A model generated the notes under the pieces. The model had not been told where the DNA came from. It ran no database searches and saw only the letters and a list, made by a program, of their open reading frames with translations. Position numbers and translations under genes: made by a program. DNA of 64,000 nucleotides, from the NCBI GenBank assembly GCA_015680685.1, contig MNCI01026219.1, forward strand, positions 781,875-845,874, given 5' to 3'. Of this stretch, positions 1-11,574 are shown in pieces (the stretch's first letter is position 1; each line of letters opens with the position of its first letter). The stretch is from Gnetum montanum. Taxonomy: Eukaryota; Streptophyta; Gnetopsida; Gnetales; Gnetaceae.

Positions 1-420
1 GGCAAGGCATAAAACATTTTAGGTGTCATGTTTAAGGCTAGTGTGGCAAGTGCATCAACGACGGTGTTTTTGCTTCTAGGGATGTGTTGTATATCCACTT
101 CTACTAGTTGCCTCACTAGATGTTTAGTCAAATCATAATACAGTTGCAAATGGAGAGCTTTGCATGCGTAGACTTTAGTGACTTGATTAATAACTAGTTG
201 CAAATCACCTCAAACTACAAGGCGTGAGATTCCCAAAGTTAATGGCACTTGAAGTCCTCTAAGAAGACCTTTGTATTATGCTATGTTATTGGTGTATGGA
301 AATTTTAAGTGGTAGGCAGAAGGTTGGATTTCTCCAGAGGGGTATGTTAAAATGGCTGCGAAACTTCCTCCTCGAGAGGTTGAAGCTTCATCAAAGTAGA
401 GGATTGCCTCATAATCATCA
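1..420 (-). pseudogene. Element A second RNase H (aRH), partial
   Basis: This is the extra RNase H typical of the Tat lineage. It begins near 420 with a first-strand motif FDEASTSRGG holding the first catalytic Asp, continues through YTNNIA, and then runs in other frames to the left edge with remnants of the SRLVV and DALATLAL motifs. In-frame stops and a frameshift near 276 break it. The intact counterpart is in element D (26237-26830). The role in the family is to cleave the RNA strand of RNA/DNA hybrids during reverse transcription. Confidence 0.75.
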
Positions 421-1385
421 GGTATGGTGTTTACACTATTAACATTTTCATCTAGGAATTCAGGATTTATTGTTGCTTGATTGTGCGTCAGTGAGACGGT
501 TAGTTGTATGGTTATTGCTTGACCTTTTGTGTAAGATTGAATGACATATTGTAAATCAAACTCTGCAATCATCGCTTTCCACCTAGCTAACCTACTTGAC
601 TCATAGATGTTTTTAGTGATGGCACGGAGAACATTATCCTTGCAAATGATGTAAACCTGATTACGGAAGAGATAATGCCACCATTTCTTCAAAGAGAAGA
701 CAAGGGGAAGGCATGATTTTTCTACGTCATTGTATTGTTGTTCATAGGCTATTAAAGCATGGCTTAGATAATATACAGGGATCTTGGCCCCATCTTGATG
801 TTTTTGACAAAGCATGGATGCGATGGAGGAACTAGAAGTTGCAAGATAGATGTAGAAAGGTTTGTCACTTTGTGGAGAATAAATAGTTGGTAGCTGGGCC
901 AACTCTTATTTTATGTTCTCAAACGCTTCTTGGCATTGTTAAGTCCATTGGAAATGTACATTCTTTCATAATAGATGTTGCATGGGACTAAACTTATCCA
1001 TATGCCTTTTAATAAAGCATCTAATGAATTACAGCCTACCTTAGAGGCCACATAGTTTGGTAAGGTTTCTTGGTGGTTGCATATTGGTTATCGCTTTAAC
1101 CTTATTGGTGTCTACCTGTATCCCGGTTTCGGAAACTAGGAAACCAAACATTTTACCCATTTTAACACCGAAGACACACTTTTTTGGGTTGAGCCTAAGG
1201 TCATATTTGAGACAACGTTTAAGCACTAAGTCTAGATCTTTTTCATGTTGTTTAATTGTTTTAGACTTAACCGCTATTTGAGCAAATTGAGTATGTAGTC
1301 ACTAAATATGTATGTCATTGCTCGCTGATATGTAGCACCTACATTTTTAAGGCCAAATGGCATCATCGTATAACAAAATGGCATC
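420..1385 (-). pseudogene. Element A reverse transcriptase C-terminal part and first RNase H
   Basis: The remaining reverse transcriptase starts at the FCYTMMPFGL motif near 1385 and continues through LRLNPKKCVFGVK and GIQVDTNKVKAI (1226-1041). The segment that should carry the YVDD active site, near 1275-1300, is shortened and the motif is missing. The first RNase H follows, with PFYIYLATSSSSIASML, LSHALIAYEQ, VEKSCLPLVFSL and KDNVLRAIT. The first acidic residue of a standard RNase H is replaced by Ala (YLATS), which is the degenerate form expected upstream of a second RNase H. All amino-terminal reverse transcriptase motifs are deleted. Confidence 0.8.
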
Positions 1386-1539
1386 TAGTGAAGTCTTGAT
1401 GGATTGTTGCATCTATTGTTAAAGAAAGGATTACCAGTTTTATGCCATGGTGGGCCAAAGGTAGTAACGTTTTCAAAAAATTTTGAATAGAACCGGCCAT
1501 TTCTGACCATGGCTAGTTTAATGTCATTGTGGATGTTTG

Positions 1540-1735
1540 TTGGTAGTTTTAATGTCATACCAGAAATTTCATAGTTTAAAGTCATTTCAAACATTTCGTA
1601 GTTTAATGTCATTTCAGACATTTTGTAGTTTAACGTCTTTTTGGACATTTCGTAGTTTAACGTCATTTTGGACATTTCGTAGTTTAAAGTCATTTTGGAC
1701 ATTTCGTAGTTTAACATCATTTCAGACATTTCATC
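1540..1735 (-). repeat. Minisatellite between protease and reverse transcriptase (A)
   Basis: About eight tandem units of roughly 24 bases, read on the plus strand as tttcgtagtttaacgtcatt plus ttggaca variants. Each unit holds the inverted arms gtc and gac around a short spacer. Related arrays sit at the same place, after protease, in C (13360), D (33722), E (41145) and F (56608). Open frames on both strands here are translations of the repeat, not genes. Confidence 0.85.
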
Positions 1736-1789
1736 TCATTCGTTCTATTCATTGAGTTGCCTCTTGATCTTTTGTAGCTTAACATGTGG

Positions 1790-2742
1790 GGCTGGGCATA
1801 TGGGTATGATTTTATATTCACCTTCCCCTTCATCGGTGATGTCAAAGGGTAGTACCTACCTCAAGGTATGAGGAAGTGAGGCTCCTATGTCTATGTCCTC
1901 TTGCGTTTCTTCAGTGCTACTTGGATTGTGAGTCAATGTTGGGTTCACGTTTTGATATATGTCCACGGTTTCTTATTTAGGCTTAATGAACTCAATTTCT
2001 GACCCTTGACCTACCTCAAGGTATGAGGAAGTGATTGATGCTGTTGTATCCCCATGTATGATGATCTCATCACCATTGTAAGGTAGGTGGATCTCCTAAT
2101 GGATTAGTGAAGATACGACTTTAAGTTGAGCTAGCCAAGGACGTCCTAGGCTCAGATTGAACCCTGGCATTTCATTAACCACTATGAATTTAGCTGATGT
2201 AGGGAATTGGTCACTGGCTATGAAATCTAAGGTAACCATACCTTTCACTCCCACATGGAAACCACTGAAGGATCTCAAGAAAGAGGTTGTCATGGGTTGT
2301 ACTTGTTCAATGAGTTCCAATTTTTCAATGACGGAAAAATGTATTACATTTTTTGCCACACCATCATCGACATGCACCCTATGTATTTTGAAATGATCAA
2401 CTTGTATTGTTATGAACATAGGGGCCATGGTGATTTCCCCTATTTTCTCATCTAGCCCTTAATGCGAAACTCTAGGGATATGGTCTTTGATTCGTAAAGT
2501 TGTGAGGATAATAATACATAAATGGATGGTCCATCTGTAGGAAGATCCTCACTAATAGGAATTGAAGTTAGCATCCGTATGAGAGCCTCTCGATGTACTA
2601 GTGAAGTAATTACTAGGTCATATAAACTTAAAGAAGTATTCTTTTGTTTTAAGGCTTGTGTGACCTGGGTCAATGCATTTGCTAGGTCTTTACCATTTGG
2701 GACATTATTATTTGTAGAGATTTGGTCCATTTGACCTAGCAT
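1790..2742 (-). pseudogene. Element A protease region
   Basis: Aspartic protease region of the polyprotein. The N-terminal linker is near 2742 (MLGQMDQIS) with ANALTQVTQALKQKN and SLYDLV. The retropepsin-like core (2428-2096) has HVDDGVAKNVIHFSVIEKL, where the active-site triad reads DDG, then FNLSLGRPWLAQL. The frame continues to about 1790 with stops. Family role: processing of Gag-Pol. Copies in C, D, E and F share the same order, and the D copy is the best preserved. Confidence 0.8.
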
Positions 2743-5362
2743 TCATATTTCTCATGGAGGGGTTTTTATGTTAGTAGCTAAGGATGCTGGGTTTGAGATA
2801 TGACTCGTGACATCATCTTTGTTTTGGTGACTTGTACTAGGCTCATTAATGGATGAACTCATGGGAATGGCGCTTAGCGGTGTAGGCTTTGGTCATCCTA
2901 ATTCATGTCCATGGTTTTCTCTCTCCATGCACTCTCTTTTTTCTCTTTCTAGGTGCTCTCTTATTAGCCTATCGATAAGATGTCCTCGCAAAGGTTGTTG
3001 AGAAGTGGAGGTGGGTTGTGCACCAAGGTGTTTTGGCACCTGGACCACAAAGGGAATGGTTCATTTTTCAGATGGTACGTTTGTTGTGGTGGAAACCGAA
3101 GGAGGTATGCGGATGATGAATGGTTTTGATGGTGTGGGGGATGTCTGCATGGTGAAAGGGGTTTGAGGATATGCTGGGGTAGGTGTGTTTTCTGAATGCT
3201 CGTGAATCAAAAAAGGTTTTCGAGGAACTTCTTGTCTATCTTCCACATGGATAGTATTAATTACATATGGTGAATCATTGGTATTAAGAGGATCCTTGTA
3301 GATCCCCATGGATTGGTTTTGGGATCTTACCAGGTTTGTCTCGTTGAACACCACTTCACCCCTATCAATCATGTGTTGTATGTCTTGTTTCAACGTAAAG
3401 CAATAATTAGTCTCATGACCACACTGTTGGTGATATTCAAAAAACCTATCCAACCTAAAGCCTTTTGGAATGGGAGGTTCGTTGGCTGTTGCTAAGGCTG
3501 GATTTTTGGCCAATTCGCAAAAGAGATCATGTCTTTGCGAGGTTGCAGGAGACATTTGTTTGTGTTGAATTAGTCCAGCCTTTAGAAGTTGATCAAGTAG
3601 TTGTGAAGGCTTCATGGGTAATGGTGTGTATTGATTAGGGTCTTTCCTTTCATAGGTATAGGCATGACCTATGTTGTTGTTTCTATTTGAAGAATTTTTA
3701 GGTGTAGGAGTGGGTGTGGTTCTTTTATAGTTGTTTAGGATAGCGGGGCTTTTCCCCTTTTTTCCTGGGTGACTAGGTCGGGTTTTTTTAGCCACTGCTG
3801 CTACCATTGTTTTCGATTTATCTTTCCTTCTATGTTGGCTCCTAAAGGTTGAGTAGGTTGGGTTATTACTTGTTTTTGTAGCCTCTTCTATCTCTTTAAT
3901 TTATAGAAATGCCTGACTCAAAGTACAGGGTTTTAGATAATAAAGCTTTGATTTAATGAAGTCATTTGCAGTTGCCTTAAGGATGGTAAGTAGATACGTT
4001 TTAGGAATAGGCTCATGAAGTTCATTCAGGGCTGCACTCCATCCTTGGATAAATTTCTATGCTGGCTCTAAAGGCGCTTGTTTAATTTGAATCAAGCTAT
4101 CTAATGTGGCTTCAGGTTTCAGATTATATTTGAAATGGATGACAAACTGGTGTAACAAATCTTCCAAAGAAGATATAGAGCTACGGGTTAAGGCTCGATA
4201 CTGGTCTAAGACTCTTCCTGCTAAGGACATAGCAAATACACGCAAAATTACATGGGGCCATGCCTGAAGCAAAAGACTTTTGGTTTGAAATGTCACTAGG
4301 TGGGCATTTGGGTCTCCCTCTCCATTGTACTTGGTCAACTAAGGTAACGAGACTCCTTTTGGCAAGGATAAGGGTGGAATTGAGGGGTCAATCGGGTTAT
4401 CTTGATAGAAATCTAGTACTTTGACTTCCTCATTGTTCAAATTTTTAAGGCGTTTTAATTCCTCTACCACGGAGTGCATCATTTTTTGTGTGTCTACCCA
4501 TTCTTGGGCGGTAGGAAGACTGGAATTTTGGGTTGATGGTAATTGATAATGACTCAATTGTGGAATCATTTGTGGAAAAAGAGGTTTTTGTACTGTTTTT
4601 TGTTGTAGTGGGATATGCATTTGGGGCTGAGATTATGAGATGTGGTACACTGTAGTGAGTAGACGAGTTTTGCTGAATAGCTGGTGGGACCCACTGGCCA
4701 GTCACAGGCTATGAAGTGATCATTGGTGTTTGTTGGATTTTCACTTGAGGTACATAATGGATGGACGTGAAAGTAGGTATGACTGATGGTATTCCAATCA
4801 CTTGAGTTTGAGAAGTCGTTCTTGCATTAGTCTGTTGGGATTGTGTTTGCAATGGTATGACGGAAGTAGATGCATTAGTTTGAACATTGGACTTGGAGAA
4901 GATGGGGATGGGAATTGCTACTTCTCATAAGGAAGTTGGTCGTGGAAATATTTTTTCTTCCAGGAATGTTTGAAACTGTGGGTTTGTATGGGCATGGGGG
5001 CTAATGGTATGGTATGATTCTCCATGTTCAGATTGGGCTACAAAGTCATCTTCTTCATCTTGAGGCTCTATTGGTGGTAGCTATAAGGCTTGAATTCCAA
5101 CCATAAGAAGCTGGGATACAAGTTTATGATGGTTTTCAGATAATGGGATTATATCAAATGCTGAAGGGATGAACTCACAGCCTCCTTTGTGGATAAGTTC
5201 ATAATCTCATTTCGCTTCCCTTTCCACACGATCAATAGGCAAGTTGGCCTGGATTTTTACACAAATGAAGTTATATTGTTCATGGCTTAGTGTGGCTTGC
5301 CTTGGCTAGATTGTGGTATCAAACATGTTAGGCATTGATGTAGAAGGTTGATTTGGATTCAT
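2743..5362 (-). pseudogene. Element A gag
   Basis: The start codon is at 5362 (MNPNQPSTSMPN), matching the MNP/MN start of the D, E and F copies. Landmarks are YNFICVKIQANLPIDR, a long Pro/Thr/Gln-rich region, the retrotransposon gag core (KYNGEGDPNAHLVTF at about 4330, then LLLQAWPH, FKYNLKPEATLDSLIQ) and a knuckle near 3440-3400. In that knuckle the first Cys is Phe (FFEYHQQCGHETNYC). Several stops and frameshifts break the reading frame. Confidence 0.8.
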
Positions 5363-5661
5363 ATTCACAAATCGGGTTCTGAAAGTTGCTATTTGTAGAA
5401 AATGGCTAACTTTGAAAACGAAAAAAAATGACTAAATCTACCAGTAGCAGGAAAATGGATAAGTGTAAAAATGAAAGAAAAAAATGCTAAATATGAAAAT
5501 GCAGGAAAAAAAATGCTAAGTGTGAAAACTGCTAAAATGGCCAACTCTAGCGCTACACTCACTATGCTAGAGCTTGCTATGCTCTGAGAACTTGTTATGC
5601 TCTCTAGAAGATCCAGAGTTTTGACTAAGTACTAATAAAAAAGGTAGATAGAAATGGTTTA

Positions 5662-5680
5662 GGCCCTCCTTCTAGCACCA
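5662..5680 (-). other. Primer binding site (A)
   Basis: On the minus strand this reads tggtgctagaaggagggcc, a few bases inside the 5' LTR. It matches the sites of elements C, D, E and F. It starts with TGG, complementary to a tRNA CCA end. I cannot assign the tRNA. Confidence 0.85.
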
Positions 5681-5685
5681 AAAAC

Positions 5686-7463
5686 TATACTGACCTAAAT
5701 CATCGATGTGAGGCTGGAAGGGAAATAGACACTGAAAGATTGTTGGGCAGCCACAACTGACCCTACCTTCACCAGAGGGCAAGCTGGAAAAGTAAACAAA
5801 GGCATAGTGCCTTGGATGGTCTGGACACAAATCAACCAAGGACTTCGCCAAGTGTATGCTACAGCTAGTGCTGGGGTTATTGTAAACGATGTCTTAAAAT
5901 GTGTAAATGAGCGTAAAATGTAAACATGAGCTGTAAGATGTAAATGTAAACATAAAGTGTAAACAAAATGTAAACTATAAACTGAATGTAGACTGAATGT
6001 AAGAAGAAATGTAAACAGAACGTAAAATAGAAAATAGAAATAATGTTTAGTTGGAAAAAAGAAAATGATGTATTTCTTAGAAAAGATGTGCATTGGTCAA
6101 AGCATAGCTACGTGTAGATGGCAGGTCGAATGCCTAGCCTTAGGGTGATGTAACATGATGATGTAATGTGATGAACATGAGAAATGCTTGGATGCCAAAA
6201 ATCAGGTGTGCCAAGCGCTCAAGGATTGCAGGTTTTGCCCTCTCTCAGAATTGCCAATCTTTCCAATTTTTTTACCTCCTTGGTTTATGTGAATTGACAG
6301 GGTATTTATAGGGTTGGTTCGGGCTCAGGCACGAAATTCAAGAATGGAATCAATGGCTGGGAGATGAGAGGAAAGTAGATTTAGTGACATGTGTCCAATT
6401 GACAATTGTGCTCGGGTTGGATGCGTATTGGTGAGAGTTGGATGTGTGTTGGTGAGAGTTGGATGTGTGTTGGATAGTTGTGCATGAGTTGGATTTGTGT
6501 TGGATAGTTGTGCACGAGTTGGATGTGTGTTGGCAAGCTACATTCTTGACCACGTACATTGCATTTTACAATTTATGGGTTATTCAAGCCCATGAAAGTA
6601 CATTTAATTTAGACATGAGGGCCTGACTATCCCACAAATGAAGATTTACAATGAAATTTAAAAGGAAAATTCGACCCGCCTTGCTTAAAAATTCTTTGTC
6701 CCTGAGTTTTCTCAAATTTTCTAGAATTTGAGAATTTTTTGGAATTTTCTAAAATTTTCTGGTGCTGAGAATTTTTTGAAATTTTCTACCATTTTCTAGA
6801 ATTTTCTGGGAGTTGCTAATGTTGAGAATTTTTTGGAATTTTCTGAAATTTTTTATGTTGAGGATTTTTTGAAATTTTCTGGAATTTTTTGATGCTGAGA
6901 ATTTTCTAGAATTTTTTAGAATTTTTTGGAATTTTCTGAAAGTTGGTCATGTTGGACTTATGCTGCCAACGTGACCTAGGCATCAGTGGCAAAAATGAGC
7001 ATTTTTGGAGCTGAAATCTGAAGTTCTGGAGGCTGGAACTTGGAAAAATCATTAATAGACCTTGAGAGTGACTTGTCCATTCAAAATCAGATCATTTTGA
7101 TGCTGTTTTGAGGCTCTAAAAGTTGGTCACACTATGGTCACATCCAACATGACTACCTAGTGTTACCTGCAGAAATTGTGTAGTCTAGCTTGAAATTTGG
7201 ACTCTTGAATGCTGAGACTTGGAGTAGACATCAACAGCTCTTGAGTATGGCTTGCACCCTCAAATTTGGATCACTTTTTATTTGATTTTGAAATTGTTAG
7301 AGTTGCTCATGTTGAGGGCAAGCTAGCTTGATAGTGTGATCAAGCTGGCTTGAGCAAGGTGGGGTGAACTCAATGCCTTAGCCAAATTTTTGCCTTCTGA
7401 ATGCTCAAAAGGGCTTAAGTCATTTTCAATTTAAAGTGCTAGGCTAAAATTAGTTGTGTTTCA
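5686..7463 (-). repeat. 5' LTR of element A
   Basis: On the minus strand the LTR starts TGAAACAC at 7463 and ends just before the primer binding site. A TATA box (tataaata, 6303-6310, minus) marks the promoter. The R/U5 part contains the conserved stretch around ccttgg..atcaaccaagg (5810-5850) shared with the D and E LTRs. Three internal repeat tracts are visible: gtaaac-rich units (5890-6030), gagttggatgtgtgttgg units (6410-6540), and attttctggaattttttga units (6690-6960). The reading frames inside are repeat translations. Confidence 0.8.
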
Positions 7464-8036
7464 GTTACCAATAGGGAGATCACCAAGATCCACTCAAACC
7501 ATCAGCTAATATAGGAGGGATTGGAGCACCAAACTTAATGATGTCCTTTGGGCCTATCGATCCACTTGGAAACTTCCTATAGGATACTGTACCTATGAGT
7601 TAGTGTACGGTAAGCTACCAAAACTTCCAATCCAGGAAGAACTCCAGACACTATCCACAACCAGTGACTTAGGCCTTGACCTAGTGCTAGCACAATGTAA
7701 ATGACTTATCAACTTAAGTGTGCTAGATGAGAATCGATTAGTGGCCCTATCTTCAAATGAGATCCACAAGGCCTATAATAAAAAATGACATGATCTTAGG
7801 ATTCAGAAAGTCACATTTAGATGTGGAGACAAGGTGTTGTATTGGAACCCCTAACATGTACCACAACTGACCAAGTTTCAAACACTGTGGGAGGGACCTT
7901 ACATTGTCTTTGAAACCTTCCCATATGGGGCCTTGCTTATCCACAAACCTGAGGAGCCCACCAGAATGCAGTTGGTCAACTAGTAACAACTCAAACCTTT
8001 CCATGAACTTTTCCTAACTAGTGCTACCACCTCATC
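7464..8036 (+). pseudogene. Element G integrase C-terminal fragment
   Basis: The frame from 7505 gives KLNDVLWAYRSTWKLPIGY, ELVYGK, LDENRLVAL, AYNKK, GDKVLYWNP, LWEGPYIVFETFPYGA and QLKPFHEL. That is the typical C-terminal half of a plant Ty3/gypsy integrase with the GPY/F-type module. At least five in-frame stops are present. The 5' part is interrupted by insertion of element A at 7463/7464, so the rest of G lies beyond the left edge. G differs from the other elements in sequence and is the oldest layer here. Confidence 0.8.
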
Positions 8037-8082
8037 ATCACTAGGACAACCTTTCCCCATTTTTTGCATCTCCTCCTTTCCA

Positions 8083-8103
8083 CCTAGTTGTGGGGGAGAC
8101 CGT
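8083..8103 (+). other. Candidate polypurine tract of element G
   Basis: A gtgggggagacc run about 55 bases after the integrase fragment. Such G-rich purine runs prime plus-strand DNA synthesis just before the 3' LTR of many plant gypsy elements. I could not define the LTR that should follow. Confidence 0.45.
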
Positions 8104-9534
8104 CATCCATGCTAACCCATTTCACCATGCCTCTCACTATTTTTGGAATTTTTTGGCTTACACTTTTTTGTTTTTCAACATTGTTCATACATTTGCGAAT
8201 TCTTGTTAATTTTTTCCCTTCTTTAATTATTTTTCCATTTCTTTGTGTGTGTTTCATTTTGAAGTGATTACTAATACGTTGTCTTATTGTCATCAGGTGT
8301 TTGGTGCAGATGGTTTTCATTGCGATGGGTCATGTGCAATAGTCCACCTTGTTTATCTTTCTCCCACCCTTGCATTGTTGTCCTTGGGCTTTATGTCTAT
8401 TTTCATCTCATAAAATCGATAGTGAGTTCACATCATCCACCCATTCATCCACTCCATGGTTTTCCTTTTGTTGGAAACATGCAACCCCTTCACTTAAAAA
8501 TATTTTAATTAATGTGTGACCTTTGTAGTTCCCAGACTCAGGGATGACCCAATGGTTTGAATCGGGTGTGACTTCAAGGGGAATGCAATATTTGTCATGC
8601 TCTTCTATCACCCAAGTCGTCGGTATGTCCTTATGAATTTCTTCCCACTCCATGTTCTTCTCTATAAGGAAGCTCCTAGGCAAAACAACCTTGCATGGTG
8701 TGGTCCTCATTGCAAAAATTCAAAAAAAAAAAAACCAATAAACATGAGGATTCAAAGCACACACCTTGGTCAAATGCATGCATAATAGCATGGGTCTTTG
8801 CATGGTGTGGTTCCCACAAAATAACAAGAAAATGAAAAAATACAATGATTACTATGTGGGAATTCAAAGCACACCCCTTAGACCACCTCTCACAGGCCAC
8901 AAGCACTAGTTATGGGACTTTCTTCGTCCCCTCTAACTTAGTCCCATTTCACTTCCTTCCTCTCATATCTGTTGGGGTGGTGGTTCTTTGTGGGTGCATT
9001 CCTATCTACTTGGGGGATGGCCGAGGCTTTGCCTATTTCTACGATGTCACTATACGTAGATGGTGTTGGGACTGAAGTCAAAAAAGGTCCTACTAGGTCA
9101 CTTAACCACAACTTCACACGGGGTTTCATGTGACCGATGATCAGAATCCCTAGTAGCCTAAAACACCACAAAAAATTTGGACTTACACTTTCGGACAAGA
9201 ATGGAACAAAGTCATGTTGGTCTCCATCATGACCACGCTTGAAAGCTTCACAAACAATATCAAACAAAGTCGACTCAAGCACGTAAAAATTCCCTGAGAT
9301 CCATTGGAGACTACATCAACATCTAGCAACAAGAACTGCAAGTTTCAAACTCAGAGTTGTAATATTTCTTGCACTTGGGCAATGTAGCCACATGTCATTT
9401 GACCTAAAATTTTCTCACCAACAAGCACTCATACCACTCCAGATCCGAGTTTCATGCCCTAAAAACCATAAAATCCCCAATTTTCCACCAAAGGGGGGAT
9501 CTAGGAAAAAAGAAAAATCACATTGGGAGACGAT
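8104..9534. other. Unresolved stretch, possibly the 3' LTR of G and flank
   Basis: There is no recognisable coding motif on either strand. It holds a near-tandem duplication (8691-8780 and 8799-8880) and short AT-rich runs. Position suggests the 3' LTR of element G, but no second copy is in the window to prove it. Open frames here (for example 8938-9282 minus) resemble nothing I know. Confidence 0.4.
8691..8880. repeat. Near-tandem duplication, about 108 bases apart
   Basis: Both units start tgcatggtgtggt and end gattcaaagcacac or aattcaaagcacac, with different A-rich middles. The two copies are clearly diverged. Confidence 0.75.
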
Positions 9535-10025
9535 TGAAACACCAACCTGGCATGCTGGACTTCAACCTTGCACGTTGAACATATAGCCTTCATGCTATGC
9601 CTGTAGTCAAAATTAGCATACCATCATCCATCAGCATCCACTGGGGCTCTTCGTCTACCTTGTGTCAGTCCCACAACTGTGTTTAGACCAATGCACTGCA
9701 ATCGTTATTTTTGCAATAAAATTTCTTCATTTCTGATTAAGATTTGTTATAGTTTGCATTCATTCTTGCCTATCTCTTTGTTTATATTTCTTCATATTTA
9801 CATTCTAGTTTACACTTATTACGCTATTTACACATAACCCAGTGTATTGCGCATTGGCATATGTTTGGAGAAATCCTTGTCTGATCCGTGTGCGGACGAT
9901 CCAAGGTAATCTACCTTCGTCAGTTCAAATTGCCATCAAGAGAAGGTAGAGTCTTTTGTGCCCATATGTAGATCTCTCGGTGTCCATTTCATTCTAGCCA
10001 TGCATCGACGATTTCAGACAGTACA
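9535..10025 (+). repeat. 5' LTR of element E (short)
   Basis: Starts TGAAACACC and ends gacagtaca, five bases before the primer binding site. The R/U5 part (about 9870-10020) matches the other LTRs in gagaaatccttgtctgatcc and caaggta. At 491 bases it is far shorter than the LTRs of A, C (5' copy), D and F (1.2-2.2 kb). No TATA box like theirs is visible, so most of U3 is probably deleted. Confidence 0.75.
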
Positions 10026-10030
10026 GAAAA

Positions 10031-10049
10031 TGGCGCTAGAAGGAGGGCC
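10031..10049 (+). other. Primer binding site (E)
   Basis: Reads tggcgctagaaggagggcc directly after the LTR end. It fixes the plus orientation of E, opposite to A, C, D and F. Confidence 0.9.
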
Positions 10050-10352
10050 TGATGCTGCTTAAATCTACTCTGATCCACTGTAGATCTCTTTAGATCTGCT
10101 AGTACATCTCATATAATCGCTTCTTGTGATCCCAGATCTACAGTTAGTTTTCTCAGATTTATACTCTGTCAACATAGATCTAATTTTGAACCTTCCAAAT
10201 GTATGTCTTGTTCAGCTAGATCTATTGCAATCTCAGCGTGTATATGCTACCTAGCTTATCTGCATGCTGTCCAATCTGCATGCTTTCCACTCTATTTGTA
10301 CGCTGCCTGTTCACTTTGTACATTGATTGTTGAAGCCTGTACACTGGGGATT
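10050..10352 (+). other. Element E leader, first part
   Basis: Untranslated leader between primer binding site and gag. No gene is seen. It is interrupted at 10352 by element C and resumes at 19454. Confidence 0.7.
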
Positions 10353-10808
10353 GTAACGACGGAAAATGTCAGTAGCTGGAAAATACCAAAAAAAAATCCG
10401 TGTACACAGTCTTAACCACGGATCTGTGTGAGGGCCGTGCTGGAGAAAATGAATCCACAGTGCCCTGAACAATCTTGTCGATCAGACAGGGACTTAATCA
10501 GTAAATCAATGAATATTGTAGATTCCTTGGAAAAATTTTTAAACTTATGCGACAAGTTTTAAACTTTAAACTTCGTCAAAACTGCTGAAGTAAGTTGCTT
10601 TCTGATATCGGGCTACGCTAAACAGAATTACGCTGAGTGACACTACGCTATGTTGCGTAATGTAGTGTAAAGAGAGAAAAAAAGTAAGTATAAAATTTGT
10701 GTGAAATTCAGAGACTTGATGGTGCGGGCCTCTTTGCTTTGTTCTATCTTCTGAATTGTTGTTGCAAACTTCTGCCTGAGGCCGATTTGCAATTTCTACG
10801 GTGTTTCA
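10353..10808 (-). repeat. 3' LTR of element C (internally deleted)
   Basis: On the minus strand starts TGAAACACC at 10808. Both ends match the 5' LTR (17900-19453): the taacgacggaaaatgtc end, and the cttctgaattg end. About 1.1 kb is missing; the join lies near 10528-10545, corresponding to about 18070 and 19165 in the other copy. The TATA box was in the deleted part. Confidence 0.85.
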
Positions 10809-10825
10809 ATGGCCCCTCTTTGTCG
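10809..10825 (-). other. Polypurine tract of element C
   Basis: The minus strand reads acaaagaggggcc just before TGAAACACC of the 3' LTR. The same run precedes the 3' LTR of D (23836-23852). Confidence 0.8.
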
Positions 10826-11574
10826 ACGGTTAGAGGGCTTGCCCGAAAGACGTTGACAAAGAATACGAAACACTATATAGGTAAAAGTACCAACAACGTT
10901 CATCAATGGTTACTCAAGTGTCTCCCTGTCAACGTAGAAGTGCAGAGATGTGGGAAATAGAGGATAGAAGGGTATGGGATGGAAATTTTATAGAGGTAAG
11001 AGGAAAAACGTTAAGGGAAGATGCAAGTAAGGTTCAGGGAAGACACAAATGTGTGAATATAGTTCTTTTTCATGCGTAAGCACTTAGGCTTTCTCCTGTG
11101 ATTGCGTTTGCATGGAGTTGTGCCATCATTTTGCGGATGAAGGGGCTTGGTTAGACAAATTATGTTGTGTCTGCATGGCCTAGGTGAGATGTGTTTCACC
11201 CATTTTGCCAACCCACTTTTTTTTTTTGCGTCCACTAGGTGAGTTGCGTTACGCTGGTTTATGGACTTGATTGTAATGCAAATGAGGAAAGCGTGTGCTG
11301 CGTATGTACGTTTTGCGTAAGGGAAGCAGATGGTGGAGATGTAGGGAAGTAAGAACTAGGGGTAGGATTATGGGAAAAATAGGGATGCACTCCTGAGTGA
11401 ACAGGTTAACCTAAGCGGCCATCTCAAAGTGCTGTCTGTACCTCACCGCTCAGATGAATGCACCTTCGAACAACATCCTCGTAGCAAGTAACCTGCAACC
11501 AAAGAGACAAACAGAGGACACCATTGCTCGGTTGAATCACTGTAGAGGTTGTTGAAATAAGTACTATTTGGGGC
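10826..11574. other. Element C 3' untranslated region
   Basis: The first 50 bases match the start of the corresponding region in D (23836 onward). No coding motif is seen in the rest. Confidence 0.6.

Larger units (their letters stand above)
1..7463 (-). mobile_element. Element A: Tat/Ogre-like Ty3/gypsy retrotransposon, 5' part
   Basis: Minus-strand element whose 3' end lies beyond the left edge. Reading from high to low coordinates it has a 5' LTR (5686-7463), a primer binding site, gag, protease, a minisatellite, a truncated reverse transcriptase, RNase H and a second RNase H. Unlike D, E and F it has no antisense gene between protease and reverse transcriptase; a deletion joins the minisatellite to the middle of reverse transcriptase near 1385. 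Its LTR boundary falls inside the integrase region of a different plus-strand element (from 7464), so A is a younger insertion. Confidence 0.85.

Noticed and set aside
1385-1755. Overlapping frames of MSKMTLNYE or FRSLTSFWT repeats.
   Set aside because: Artefact of the minisatellite of about 24 bases, open on both strands.
8287-9282. Several open frames of 60-115 codons on both strands.
   Set aside because: No recognisable motif and no conserved partner in the window; likely chance frames in a decayed LTR or flank.
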